DNA of 64,000 nucleotides from positions 2,128,777 through 2,192,776 of the forward strand of contig NZ_CP026003.1 in NCBI RefSeq assembly GCF_003086795.1, in the 5' to 3' direction. Numbering within the stretch: position 1 is the first letter of the stretch; every line of letters starts with the position of its first letter. This document shows, one piece after another, positions 51,197 through 58,791 of the stretch. This DNA is from Stenotrophomonas sp. SAU14A_NAIMI4_5 (lineage in GTDB: Bacteria > Pseudomonadota > Gammaproteobacteria > Xanthomonadales > Xanthomonadaceae). Below the pieces are notes generated by a model. That model was not told the DNA's origin and did no database searches. It was given only the letters and a program-made list of their open reading frames with translations. Position numbers and translations under genes: made by a program.

Positions 51197-51580
51197 TTAC
51201 TTGATGTTGGCCAGCTTCAGGCTTGCCGGCGAGCTGACTTCGATTTCAGCGCGCGAGGCATCGCGCTGGATCTTGCCCAGCACGCAGACGGTCTTGCCTT
51301 CCAGGCTTTCCAGCGGGAAGTTGAACTTGCCGCGGTTCTCGCCGGCGATGCGGGCCGAGAAGGTGTGGCGCGGGAAGGCGCCGCCCATGTACAGGAAGGT
51401 CGGCTGGCCTTCGGAACCTTCCGCGAAGCGTGCCTTCTCGACCTTGCCGCAGACCATGCCGTCCTTGCCGACCGAGCGCGGGGCCATTTCCGGCGGGATC
51501 ATGTCGGCCGACTGTGCGAAAGCGGAAGAAGCAGTGGTGGCCAGGACGGCAGCCGAAACGAACGCAAGCAGGGACTTCAT
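51197..51580 (-). CDS. Small exported protein in the chemotaxis operon
   Basis: 127 residues with a clear signal peptide (MKSLLAFVSAAVLATTASSAFA). The mature part is beta-rich (MVCGKVEKARFAEGSEGQPT, FLYMGGAFPRHTFSARIAG, LEGKTVCVLGKIQ), resembling an OB-like periplasmic domain, with two cysteines. I do not recognise a named family. It lies between cheW and mcp2 and has its own sigma-28 promoter, so it is expressed with motility genes. It could be a ligand-binding partner of mcp2, but this is inference. Confidence 0.6.
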   Translation of the reverse strand: MKSLLAFVSAAVLATTASSAFAQSADMIPPEMAPRSVGKDGMVCGKVEKARFAEGSEGQPTFLYMGGAFPRHTFSARIAGENRGKFNFPLESLEGKTVCVLGKIQRDASRAEIEVSSPASLKLANIK

Positions 51581-51653
51581 CGGGGTGATTCTCCGGGGAT
51601 TGTGATGGTCGATCCGGTTCTGCGCGCTCCTGCGCGACCGGGTTCCTGTCCCC

Positions 51654-51680
51654 CTATCGGCACTGCCGCGGGGAACTGAA
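51654..51680 (-). promoter_or_regulatory. Sigma-28 promoter of exported protein and mcp2
   Basis: On the minus strand TTCAGTTC-N11-GCCGATAG: -10 is 7/8 and -35 is 5/8 against TAAAGTTT-N11-GCCGATAA. It lies about 74 bp upstream of the start codon at 51580. Confidence 0.65.
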
Positions 51681-51717
51681 GGGCTCGGTTACAGAAACGT
51701 GAGGGAAGTCCGCCTGC

Positions 51718-52209
51718 TCAGGCCGCGGCGTCTTCGACCAGGCTGGCCTGGCCCATGTCGGCGCTGTCCAGCAGGGTTTCGATGTCCAGCAGGATCAGCA
51801 TGCGGTCGTCCTGCGTGCCGATGCCGGAAATGAAGCGGGTATCGACGGCGGCGCCGAATTCCGGGGTGGGGCGGATCTGATCGCCCGACAGCGGGATCAC
51901 GTCGGAAACGCTGTCGACGACGATGCCGACCACGCGGTCATCCACGTTCAGCACGATCATCACGGTGAAGGCGTCGTAGGTCGCGTTTTCCAGGCGCAGC
52001 TTCAGGCGCAGGTCGATGACCGGAACGATGGTGCCGCGCAGGTTGATGACGCCCTTGATGTAGTCCGGTGCGTCCGGCACGCGGGTGACCGCGTCGTAGC
52101 CACGGATTTCCTGCACCTTGAGGATGTCCACGCCGTAGTGCTCGGCGCCGAGGGTGAAGCTGAGGAATTCGCCACCGGCGCTGGCGGTGGAGCTGGTCTT
52201 GTCGTTCAT
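51718..52209 (-). CDS. cheW: CheW coupling protein
   Basis: 163 residues. It is a single CheW-like SH3 domain: FLSFTLGAEHYGVDILKVQE, then VPDAPDYIKGVINLRGTIVP, VIDLRLKL and VVDSVSDVIPL. It links receptors to CheA in the polar array. It has its own sigma-28 promoter 40 bp upstream of the start. A second, longer CheW-domain protein (ParP-like) is encoded at 58792. Confidence 0.96.
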   Translation of the reverse strand: MNDKTSSTASAGGEFLSFTLGAEHYGVDILKVQEIRGYDAVTRVPDAPDYIKGVINLRGTIVPVIDLRLKLRLENATYDAFTVMIVLNVDDRVVGIVVDSVSDVIPLSGDQIRPTPEFGAAVDTRFISGIGTQDDRMLILLDIETLLDSADMGQASLVEDAAA

Positions 52210-52248
52210 CGAGGGTCCTGGTCTGCCGGAATTCCGGTGTCAGGCTCG

Positions 52249-52275
52249 ATATCGGCCCCGTGGGTGGGGACTTTA
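52249..52275 (-). promoter_or_regulatory. Sigma-28 promoter of cheW
   Basis: On the minus strand TAAAGTCC-N11-GCCGATAT: -35 is 6/8 and -10 is 7/8 against the consensus. It ends 40 bp upstream of the cheW ATG. It is the best overall match in the window. Confidence 0.85.
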
Positions 52276-52317
52276 GGTGGGCAGGTGCGTCATCCACGCA
52301 TGGCGTGCACGGCTTGG

Positions 52318-52377
52318 TAGCGCCGGCGGCTGGCCGGCAATGGCGGCCCGTTGCCGGCCAGCGGCCGGCACTACCGG
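52318..52377. repeat. REP pair between cheW and ycgR
   Basis: Forward copy 52318-52339 (TAGCGCCGGCGGCTGGCCGGCA-like stem) and inverse copy 52354-52377, ending CACTACC. Confidence 0.8.
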
Positions 52378-52383
52378 ACGGCC

Positions 52384-53157
52384 TTACATCTCGCCGTTCT
52401 GGCGCGCCTTGCGCTGGCGGTCGATGCGGAAGATGTAGCGTTGGATGGCGCTGTCGCCACCGCGCGGCAGGTCGTCGAAGCGCATGCCGATGCGCTTGAC
52501 CTCGATGCCGTTGGGCTGCCGCTGCGGCAGCATGTTGCAGACCACCAGGGGAATCTGCAGATCCGGCCCATCGGGCATCGACAGCACGGCGTTGTAGCGC
52601 TTCTGCAGACTGAACACCGCGCAGTCGCTGGGCACGGTGACGGCCAGGCCGCCGCCGCTGATGTCGACCACGCGCATCGACAGCGCTTCGCTGCCGACTT
52701 CACCGGCGGGCAGGGTCAGCTGCGGCGAGTCGGTGATGGGGGTCTCCAGGCGGTACAGCTCGCGCCGCTGCAGGTGCACCAGTTCTTCCGGCAGGGGCGC
52801 GCGGAAGGCGACGTGGCCTTCGTTGTCCACCCGCTGCAGGTCCTGCAGGCGGAAGCGCACCAGTACCCGTTCCAGCTGGGCGAAGCAGAGCAGGTGATCG
52901 GCCTCTTCGGCGGCGCGGTTGGAGGCTTCCTGCGGGCTGCCATCGAGCAGCAGGAAATCGTCGTCCTCGTCCAGGTCGAGCAGGGCGGTCGGGAAGGAAC
53001 GATCACGACCGTCGATGTGGGCGTTGATCAGCGAACGCTGGTCGATCAGCGAACGCAGCAGCTGGCGCAGCTGGCGGGGATTGCGCACCAGGAAGCGTTC
53101 GTCGGCGGCGTCGGCCGCGTGGGCATCGTGCTGGTCGTTGTCGTGGCCGTCGGACAT
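52384..53157 (-). CDS. ycgR: YcgR-like PilZ c-di-GMP effector (flagellar brake)
   Basis: 257 residues from ATG 53155-53157. An upstream in-frame extension is low-complexity. An N-terminal YcgR_N-like domain ([20 protein letters not shown]) is followed by a PilZ domain with the c-di-GMP motif RRELYRL (RxxxR type) and the D-x-S-x-x-G element [10 protein letters not shown]. YcgR slows or biases the flagellar motor when c-di-GMP is high. Its place between cheW and mcp3, in a genome region also encoding RpfG, ties DSF and c-di-GMP signalling to motility. A CRP/Clp-like site lies upstream. Confidence 0.88.
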   Translation of the reverse strand: MSDGHDNDQHDAHAADAADERFLVRNPRQLRQLLRSLIDQRSLINAHIDGRDRSFPTALLDLDEDDDFLLLDGSPQEASNRAAEEADHLLCFAQLERVLVRFRLQDLQRVDNEGHVAFRAPLPEELVHLQRRELYRLETPITDSPQLTLPAGEVGSEALSMRVVDISGGGLAVTVPSDCAVFSLQKRYNAVLSMPDGPDLQIPLVVCNMLPQRQPNGIEVKRIGMRFDDLPRGGDSAIQRYIFRIDRQRKARQNGEM

Positions 53158-53212
53158 GGAATCTTGGTTCTGGGGCGGGGGCCGACACGCGCTGGCGCGT
53201 GGCTTGAAAGAG

Positions 53213-53256
53213 GTATCGGCCGGGGTCGGCAATTATGAAGTGTGAAATGCATCACT
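53213..53256 (-). promoter_or_regulatory. ycgR promoter: sigma-28-like -10 and CRP/Clp-like site
   Basis: The -10-like GCCGATAC lies at 53220-53213 (7/8 to the FliA -10), but the -35 region is poor (TTCATAAT). TGTGA-N6-TCACT at 53241-53256 is close to the CRP/Clp consensus TGTGA-N6-TCACA. Its centre is about 42 bp upstream of the start site expected from that -10. Clp is a c-di-GMP-responsive CRP relative in xanthomonads. Confidence 0.5.
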
Positions 53257-53283
53257 TTCCATAGACGGTGCCGCCGCCTTGAT

Positions 53284-53314
53284 GCGGGTCCGGTCATGCC
53301 GCGACCGGACCCGC
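53284..53314. terminator. Perfect 12-bp hairpin after mcp3
   Basis: GCGGGTCCGGTC (53284-53295) pairs fully with GACCGGACCCGC (53303-53314), 7-base loop, just past the mcp3 stop. It lacks a U-run on the minus strand, so it may be a weak terminator or an mRNA 3'-end stabiliser. Confidence 0.5.
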
Positions 53315-53320
53315 TGTGGC

Positions 53321-55561
53321 TCAGAACTCCTGCCAGTCGCCGTCACCGGCCAGCGCAGGCTGCGCCACCGGCTTGCGGGCCCGCGACGGGGCCGGTGTGG
53401 CAACCGAAGTGGGCTTGCGCGCCACCGGGGCTGCGGCAATGGCGCGCGGTGCGGGCGCGCTCAGGCCGGGAGTGGCGAGGCGGAAGCGGGCCACGGCTTC
53501 ACCCAGCTGCGCGGCCTGGTCTTCCATCGCGCGTGCAGCGGCGGTTGCTTCTTCCACCAGCGCGGCATTCTGCTGGGTGGTTTCGTCCATCTGCACCACG
53601 GTCTGGTTGACCTGCTCGATGCCGGCCGACTGCTCCTGCGAGGCAGCGGAGATCTCGGCCATGATGTCGGTGACGCGCTGCACCGAGGCGACGATCTCGC
53701 CCATCGTGCTGCCGGCCTGGTGGACCAGGCTGGAGCCTTCGGCAACCTTGCCGACCGAATCATCGATCAGGCCCTTGATCTCCTTGGCGGCGGCGGCCGA
53801 GCGCTGGGCGAGGGTACGCACTTCGCTGGCGACCACGGCGAAGCCGCGACCCTGTTCACCGGCACGCGCCGCTTCCACCGCGGCATTCAGCGCCAGGATG
53901 TTGGTCTGGAAGGCGATGCCGTCGATGACCGAGATGATCTCGGCGATCTTCTTCGACGAGGCCTCGATAGCCGACATGGTGACGACCACCTGGCCGACCA
54001 CTTCGCCGCCCTGCGAGGCGACGCCGTGTGCACCGATGGCCAGCTGGTTGGCCTGGCGCGCGTGCTCGGCGTTCTGCTTCACGGTGGAGGTGAGTTCCTC
54101 CATCGATGCCGCGGTCTCTTCCAGGTTGGCGGCCTGCTGTTCGGTACGGCGCGACAGGTCGCTGTTGCCCGAGGCGATCTCGCCGGCGGCCAGGGTGATG
54201 CTGCCGGCGCTGGCCTGGATCTGGCCAACGATCTGGGTCAGCTGGGCGACGGTGGTGTTGGCGTCGTCACGCATGCGGGCGAACACGCCATGGAACTGGC
54301 CGTCCATGCGTGCGGTCAGGTCGCCTTCGGCGATGGCCTGCAGCAGCTGCGAGAGCTGGCCGAGGTTGCCGTCGGCCACCTGCATCATCGAGTTCAGCTG
54401 CTCGATCATCACCTTGAAGTCATGGTCGAAGCGATCGGCATCGCCGCGCTGGCTGAAGTCACCGGCGGCCGCCGCGTTGGCCAGCTGCTGGATCTGGGTG
54501 TTGATGGCCAGCAGGCTGGCTTTCGCCGCATCCATGGCTTCGTGCAGGAACGCGCGGGTGCCAGGCAGGCGCTGCGCATCCTGGGTCAGGTTGCCGGCGG
54601 CGTACTGGTTCAGCACGTCGAAGGCGGCGCGGATCGAATCGAGGTGCTCGAAGATGACGGTGTTGATGCCGCCGGCCAGCTGGCCGTACACGCCGGGGAA
54701 ATCCTCTGGGATGCGATGGCTGATGTCCGGGCCGGCATGCATCTCCGCCATCAGCTGCGTCTGCTCGGAGAAGCGGCGCAGCATGGCGGTCATGTCGCTG
54801 GTGGCGGTCAGCATGCGGCCGGCTTCGTCCTTGCTGGTGGCCTGGGTGGTGACGCTGAGGTCGCCGCGGGCGACGGCCTGGATGGCGGTCAGTGCCTTGC
54901 CGAGCGGAACGGTGACGGCGCGCGAGATGACCACGGCCAGTGCAGCGGCGACCAGCGACAGCAGCACGATGGTGCCGACGATGGCGATCATGCTGTTGCG
55001 GTGGGTGGCGTTGGCGGCGTCGATCTTGGCCTGCATCTGCGTGCCGAGGAAGGCGCTCAGCGCTTTGAGGTCATCGAATGCCTTGCGGCGCGCGGTGCGC
55101 GACTGCTCGTCGGAAATCTGCTGGGCCAGTGCGCCATCGCCGGCATCGACCGCTGCACGCAACTTCGCATTCGCTGCGAAGTAGGCATCGACGTTGGCCT
55201 TGACCGGCGCGAACAGTGCGCGTTCCTTGTCGCCTGCCGGGATGACGGCATACGCGTCGAGCTGCTCACGGACCGTTCTGGCGGTGTCATCCATGCGCTT
55301 GTTGTATTCGGCCACCTTGTCCGGCTGGTCCAGCATGGTCAGCAGGGCCATTTCATACGTGCGGAACTCGCCCAGCAGCGAGCGTGCCTCGCCCAGATGC
55401 TGCACCGACGGGATGTCATTGGAGGCCATCGAGCCCAGCTGGGCGTTGGCCTCGCTGAGGCGGACCAGGGCGAACAGGCCCAGGACCAGGGTCATCAGCG
55501 TCGTCAGGGTGAACCCCACGGCCAGCTTGCGGGCGATGGGCAGATCATGGAACCACTTCAT
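53321..55561 (-). CDS. Methyl-accepting chemotaxis protein 3, 4HB sensor
   Basis: 746 residues. TM1 covers about 10-33 and TM2 about 190-212, with a four-helix-bundle sensor between ([20 protein letters not shown]). A HAMP ([20 protein letters not shown]) and further HAMP-like repeats follow, then the signalling domain ([20 protein letters not shown]). It ends in DWQEF after an Ala/Pro/Lys-rich tether. The cytoplasmic half is nearly identical to that of mcp1 and mcp2, also at DNA level. It lies upstream of ycgR and downstream of cheA1. Confidence 0.95.
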   Translation of the reverse strand: MKWFHDLPIARKLAVGFTLTTLMTLVLGLFALVRLSEANAQLGSMASNDIPSVQHLGEARSLLGEFRTYEMALLTMLDQPDKVAEYNKRMDDTARTVREQLDAYAVIPAGDKERALFAPVKANVDAYFAANAKLRAAVDAGDGALAQQISDEQSRTARRKAFDDLKALSAFLGTQMQAKIDAANATHRNSMIAIVGTIVLLSLVAAALAVVISRAVTVPLGKALTAIQAVARGDLSVTTQATSKDEAGRMLTATSDMTAMLRRFSEQTQLMAEMHAGPDISHRIPEDFPGVYGQLAGGINTVIFEHLDSIRAAFDVLNQYAAGNLTQDAQRLPGTRAFLHEAMDAAKASLLAINTQIQQLANAAAAGDFSQRGDADRFDHDFKVMIEQLNSMMQVADGNLGQLSQLLQAIAEGDLTARMDGQFHGVFARMRDDANTTVAQLTQIVGQIQASAGSITLAAGEIASGNSDLSRRTEQQAANLEETAASMEELTSTVKQNAEHARQANQLAIGAHGVASQGGEVVGQVVVTMSAIEASSKKIAEIISVIDGIAFQTNILALNAAVEAARAGEQGRGFAVVASEVRTLAQRSAAAAKEIKGLIDDSVGKVAEGSSLVHQAGSTMGEIVASVQRVTDIMAEISAASQEQSAGIEQVNQTVVQMDETTQQNAALVEEATAAARAMEDQAAQLGEAVARFRLATPGLSAPAPRAIAAAPVARKPTSVATPAPSRARKPVAQPALAGDGDWQEF

Positions 55562-55825
55562 GCAGGGTGCTCCGGGTGGGCAGGTGGCCGGCGCACGGGC
55601 GCGGGCCGGGGGTGCAGAGGGAAACGGTGGCGCCGGTGGGGTTCGGTGATTGCCGTCAAAGCCAGATAGCGGCGTGCTCCGCGCGGACTTTATGGACGGA
55701 TGTCACATTCGTGTGCGTAGGGTGCATTGGCACGAAAGCCTTGTGGGGCGGGCGCGTTCGCTTGCTTGCATGGTTGCAGTGGAAACTGCCTTCATGACGG
55801 AGATCACAGTGCGTGATGCTCGTGT

Positions 55826-55864
55826 GGGGTCAGAGCCCTTTGCTGCGCAAAGGGATCTGACCCC
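55826..55864. repeat. GGGGTC...GACCCC palindrome, copy 5
   Basis: The left arm is GGGGTCAGAGCCCTTTG and the right arm CAAAGGGATCTGACCCC. It lies in the 379-bp gene-free gap (55562-55940) between cheA1 and mcp3. The rest of that gap shows only the cheA1 terminator. Confidence 0.85.
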
Positions 55865-55883
55865 TGCTGGACTCGGCTGCGCG

Positions 55884-55917
55884 CAAACAAAAACCGCCGC
55901 CCCTGCGGGCGGCGGTT
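55884..55917 (-). terminator. Intrinsic terminator of cheA1
   Basis: AACCGCCGCCC (55892-55902) pairs with GGGCGGCGGTT (55907-55917). On the minus strand it is followed by TTTTTGTTTG. It lies 24 bp past the cheA1 stop. Confidence 0.9.
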
Positions 55918-55940
55918 CGGGTACAGCGCGGTGCAGTGGC

Positions 55941-57941
55941 TCAGGCGGCCTGCGGCACGCGCAGCGAACGCACCAGGCCACCGATGTCGACGATCAGGGC
56001 GACACGGCCGTCGCCAAGGATGGTGGCACCGGACACCCCGCCGATGCGGCGGTAGTTGTTCTCGATGTTCTTCACCACCACCTGCTGCTGGCCGACCAGT
56101 TCGTCCACTTCCAGGGCGATCTTCTGCCCATCGCCCTCGACCACCACCACCAGCGATTCGCTGTTGGCGCTGCGGGCGCCATAGCCGTAGTACTCGCTCA
56201 GCGACAGGATCGGCAGGTACTCGCCACGCACGCGCAGCACGCGGCCTTCGCCGGCCATGCTGCGGATGTCGTCGGGCTGCGGCTGCAGGGCTTCCAGCAC
56301 ATACGCCAGCGGCAGGATCAGGGTTTCACCGGCCACCGCCACGGTCATGCCGTCGAGGATGGCGAGGGTCAGCGGCAGGCGGATCAGCGTGCGCGTACCG
56401 CTGCCCAGGCTGCTTTCGATCTGCACTTCGCCACCCAGTGCCTGGATGTTGCGGCGGACCACGTCCATGCCCACGCCACGCCCGGACAGATCGGTCACTG
56501 CATCGGCGGTGGAGAAGCCGGGCTGGAAGATCAGGTCCCAGACCTGCGAATCGGTCGGGTTGTCCGGTACGGCCAGGCCGCGTTCGTGTGCCTTGGCCAG
56601 GATCTTGTCGCGGTTCAGGCCGCGGCCGTCGTCGCTGACTTCGATGACGATGTGGCCGCCCTGATGCGAAGCGGCCAGGGTGATCGTACCGGTCTCGTCC
56701 TTGCCTGCGTCACGACGCACGTCCGGCATTTCCAGGCCATGGTCGATCGAGTTGCGGACCAGGTGGACCAGCGGGTCGGCGATCTTCTCGATGAGGCCCT
56801 TGTCCAGTTCGGTGCCTTCGCCCACGGTGCGCAGGCGCACCTGCTTGCCGAGGCGGGTCGAGAGGTCGCGGACCAGGCGCGGGAAGCGGCGGAACACCGC
56901 ATCGACCGGCAGCATGCGCACGCCGATCACCGCTTCCTGCAGGTCGCGGGTGTTACGTTCAAGCTGGTCCAGGCCGGCGAACAGGCTTTCGGCATGCACC
57001 GGGTCCAGTGCGTGCGAGACCTGCTTGAGCATGGCCTGGGTGATGACCAGTTCGCCGACCAGGTTGATCAGTGCGTCGACCTTGTCCACGCTGACGCGGA
57101 TCGAGGTTTCGGCTTCCTGTGCGCCACCACCACTGGCGGCCGGCGCGGCGGGGGCGGCTGCAGCCACCGGTGCAACGGGGGTGGAAGGGGCAACAACGGG
57201 TGCAGCGGGGGCCTGGGTGGCCAGGCTCGGCGGCGCGGCCGGACGGATGTCCAGTTCGCAGTCGTCCAGCACCCAGGCAAAGGTGTCTTCGATCTTGCTG
57301 CGCGGCACCTTGCCGACCAGGCCCAGGTCCCACGCCAGGTGGGCCTCGAGCGGGTCGAGCTGGGCGAAGCCGGGCAGGCGCTCCATGCGCGCGGCGACCT
57401 GCAGCGAACCCAGGTGTTCCAGTTCGCGGATGATGCGCAGCGGGTCGTTGCCGCTCATGAACAGCGACGGCGCCGGGGTGAAGCCGATCTGCCAGGCTTC
57501 GGGCGTATCGTCGACCTTGGCTTCGGCAGCGGCCGGAGCGCTGGCGGCGACCTGGCCGGACAGCACCGCTTCCAGGCGCGCCTTCACTGCGGCGACGGCG
57601 GCCGGGTCAGCGGCCTGGCCGTGCTCGGCTTCGCGCAGCAGGGCGCGCAGCACGTCCACCGAGGACAGCATTGCGTCCACTGCGGCCGGTTCCAGCGCAC
57701 GCTTGCCGGCACGCAGCTCATCCAGCAGCGTTTCCAGCACGTGGGTCAGGCCGGCGATCGCATCGAAGCCGAAGGTGCCGGCACCACCCTTGATGGAGTG
57801 GGCGGCGCGGAACACCGAATTGATGATCTCCGCGTCCTGTTGCCCCGATTCCAGGGCCAGCAGGCCGGCCTCCATCGCGTCGAGGCCTTCGCGGCTCTCC
57901 TCGAAGAAGGTGGCGTGGAAGCGTTGCAGGTCCATGCTCAT
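55941..57941 (-). CDS. cheA: CheA histidine kinase (first copy)
   Basis: 666 residues with all expected domains. P1 has phospho-His48 in FRAAHSIKGGAGTFGF. A CheY-binding-like P2 region covers about 150-240 (WQIGFTPAPSLFMSGNDPLR). An Ala/Pro linker precedes the P3 dimerisation helices (ALINLVGELVITQAM). The P4 ATPase shows NSIDHGLEMP, VSDDGRGLN and DLSGRGVGMDVVRRN. P5 is a CheW-like domain (LILPLAYVLEALQPQP). It phosphorylates CheY and CheB. It is followed by its own terminator. A second CheA is encoded at the right edge of the window. Confidence 0.96.
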   Translation of the reverse strand: MSMDLQRFHATFFEESREGLDAMEAGLLALESGQQDAEIINSVFRAAHSIKGGAGTFGFDAIAGLTHVLETLLDELRAGKRALEPAAVDAMLSSVDVLRALLREAEHGQAADPAAVAAVKARLEAVLSGQVAASAPAAAEAKVDDTPEAWQIGFTPAPSLFMSGNDPLRIIRELEHLGSLQVAARMERLPGFAQLDPLEAHLAWDLGLVGKVPRSKIEDTFAWVLDDCELDIRPAAPPSLATQAPAAPVVAPSTPVAPVAAAAPAAPAASGGGAQEAETSIRVSVDKVDALINLVGELVITQAMLKQVSHALDPVHAESLFAGLDQLERNTRDLQEAVIGVRMLPVDAVFRRFPRLVRDLSTRLGKQVRLRTVGEGTELDKGLIEKIADPLVHLVRNSIDHGLEMPDVRRDAGKDETGTITLAASHQGGHIVIEVSDDGRGLNRDKILAKAHERGLAVPDNPTDSQVWDLIFQPGFSTADAVTDLSGRGVGMDVVRRNIQALGGEVQIESSLGSGTRTLIRLPLTLAILDGMTVAVAGETLILPLAYVLEALQPQPDDIRSMAGEGRVLRVRGEYLPILSLSEYYGYGARSANSESLVVVVEGDGQKIALEVDELVGQQQVVVKNIENNYRRIGGVSGATILGDGRVALIVDIGGLVRSLRVPQAA

Positions 57942-57994
57942 GGCAGAGGCAATCCGGAAACGTGGGGTAGGGGCGGTTCAGGGGTGCCGGGCGA

Positions 57995-58360
57995 TCAGCC
58001 CAGCACCTTCTGCACGGTGGCGACCAGCTGTTCGGGGTTGAACGGCTTGACCAGCCAGCCGGTGGCACCGGCGGCCTTGCCTTCGGACTTCTTGTCCGCA
58101 GCCGACTCGGTGGTCAGCATCAGCATCGGGGTGAACTTGTAGTCCGGCAGCTGGCGCAGCTCGCGGATCAGGCTGATGCCATCCATGTTCGGCATGTTGA
58201 CGTCGGTGACCACCGCGTTGAAACGCTGGCCCTTGGCGCGACCGAGCGCGACCGCGCCGTCTTCGGCTTCTTCGACGGCAAAACCGGCCGAGGTGAGGGC
58301 GAAGGAAACCATCTGGCGCATCGACGCCGAATCGTCCACCACCAAGATACGTGCGCTCAT
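57995..58360 (-). CDS. cheY: CheY-like response regulator
   Basis: 121 residues, a single receiver domain: ILVVDDSASMRQMV (acidic pocket), phospho-Asp in NAVVTDVNMPNMDG, Thr in MLTTESAADKKSEGKAAGA and Lys in GWLVKPFNPEQL. It carries the signal from CheA to the flagellar motor, or serves as a phosphate sink. It overlaps the upstream STAS gene by 4 bp and precedes cheA1 by 53 bp. No cheZ is in the window. Confidence 0.94.
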   Translation of the reverse strand: MSARILVVDDSASMRQMVSFALTSAGFAVEEAEDGAVALGRAKGQRFNAVVTDVNMPNMDGISLIRELRQLPDYKFTPMLMLTTESAADKKSEGKAAGATGWLVKPFNPEQLVATVQKVLG

Positions 58361-58665
58361 GCAGCGTTCTCCACAGATTTCAGGTTGTCATGGGGTACGT
58401 CCAGGCCCAGGGCCTGGGTGACGCCCAACAGGCGGGCGGCGTCACGGAAGGTTGCAGTGCAACCGTGGAAGCCGGTGCCCAGGCCCGCCTCGCGGCGCGC
58501 CTGCACGAACGCACACAGCACCTGCACGCTGGCCGTGTGGATGCGACCGACCTGGCTTGCGTCCAGGGTCAGTTCGCCTGCTTCCGCCACAAGGGGCGAA
58601 AGGCGGTTCTTGAGCTCGGTGCTGTTCTCGATGCCGAGATCGTCACCCAGTTCGACAGTGCTCAT
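58357..58665 (-). CDS. STAS-domain protein coupled to CheY
   Basis: 102 residues from ATG 58663-58665, with GGAG 6 bp upstream; a second ATG 15 bp earlier is less well placed. It is a STAS domain (VELGDDLGIENSTELKNRLS, LTLDASQVGRIHTASVQVLC), similar to anti-sigma-factor antagonists. The position of the phosphorylatable Ser is occupied by HTASVQ. In chemotaxis loci of polarly flagellated gammaproteobacteria such genes sit next to cheY/cheA, with unclear function. It may sequester an anti-sigma factor or act in the CheA phosphorelay. It is translationally coupled to cheY and has a sigma-28-type promoter. Confidence 0.75.
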   Translation of the reverse strand: MSTVELGDDLGIENSTELKNRLSPLVAEAGELTLDASQVGRIHTASVQVLCAFVQARREAGLGTGFHGCTATFRDAARLLGVTQALGLDVPHDNLKSVENAA

Positions 58666-58695
58666 CGTTGCTCCGGACAAACGGTTCCGAGATCC

Positions 58696-58722
58696 ATAAC
58701 GGCACCCGGCAGGGGTTCTTTA
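58696..58722 (-). promoter_or_regulatory. Sigma-28 promoter of STAS-cheY-cheA1
   Basis: On the minus strand TAAAGAAC-N11-GCCGTTAT: -35 is 5/8 with the full TAAAG core, and -10 is 6/8. It ends 31 bp upstream of the STAS gene start. Confidence 0.65.
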
Positions 58723-58763
58723 GGGTTGAATCGATTGGCCGCATATCCACGCGGGCGCGTCCA

Positions 58764-58785
58764 GTAGGTCCACGCCATGCGTGGA
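58764..58785. repeat. GTAG repeat 3' of parP
   Basis: A single copy, GTAG followed by a TCCACGC / GCGTGGA stem, between parP and the STAS gene promoter. Confidence 0.75.
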
Positions 58786-58791
58786 TGGGAC

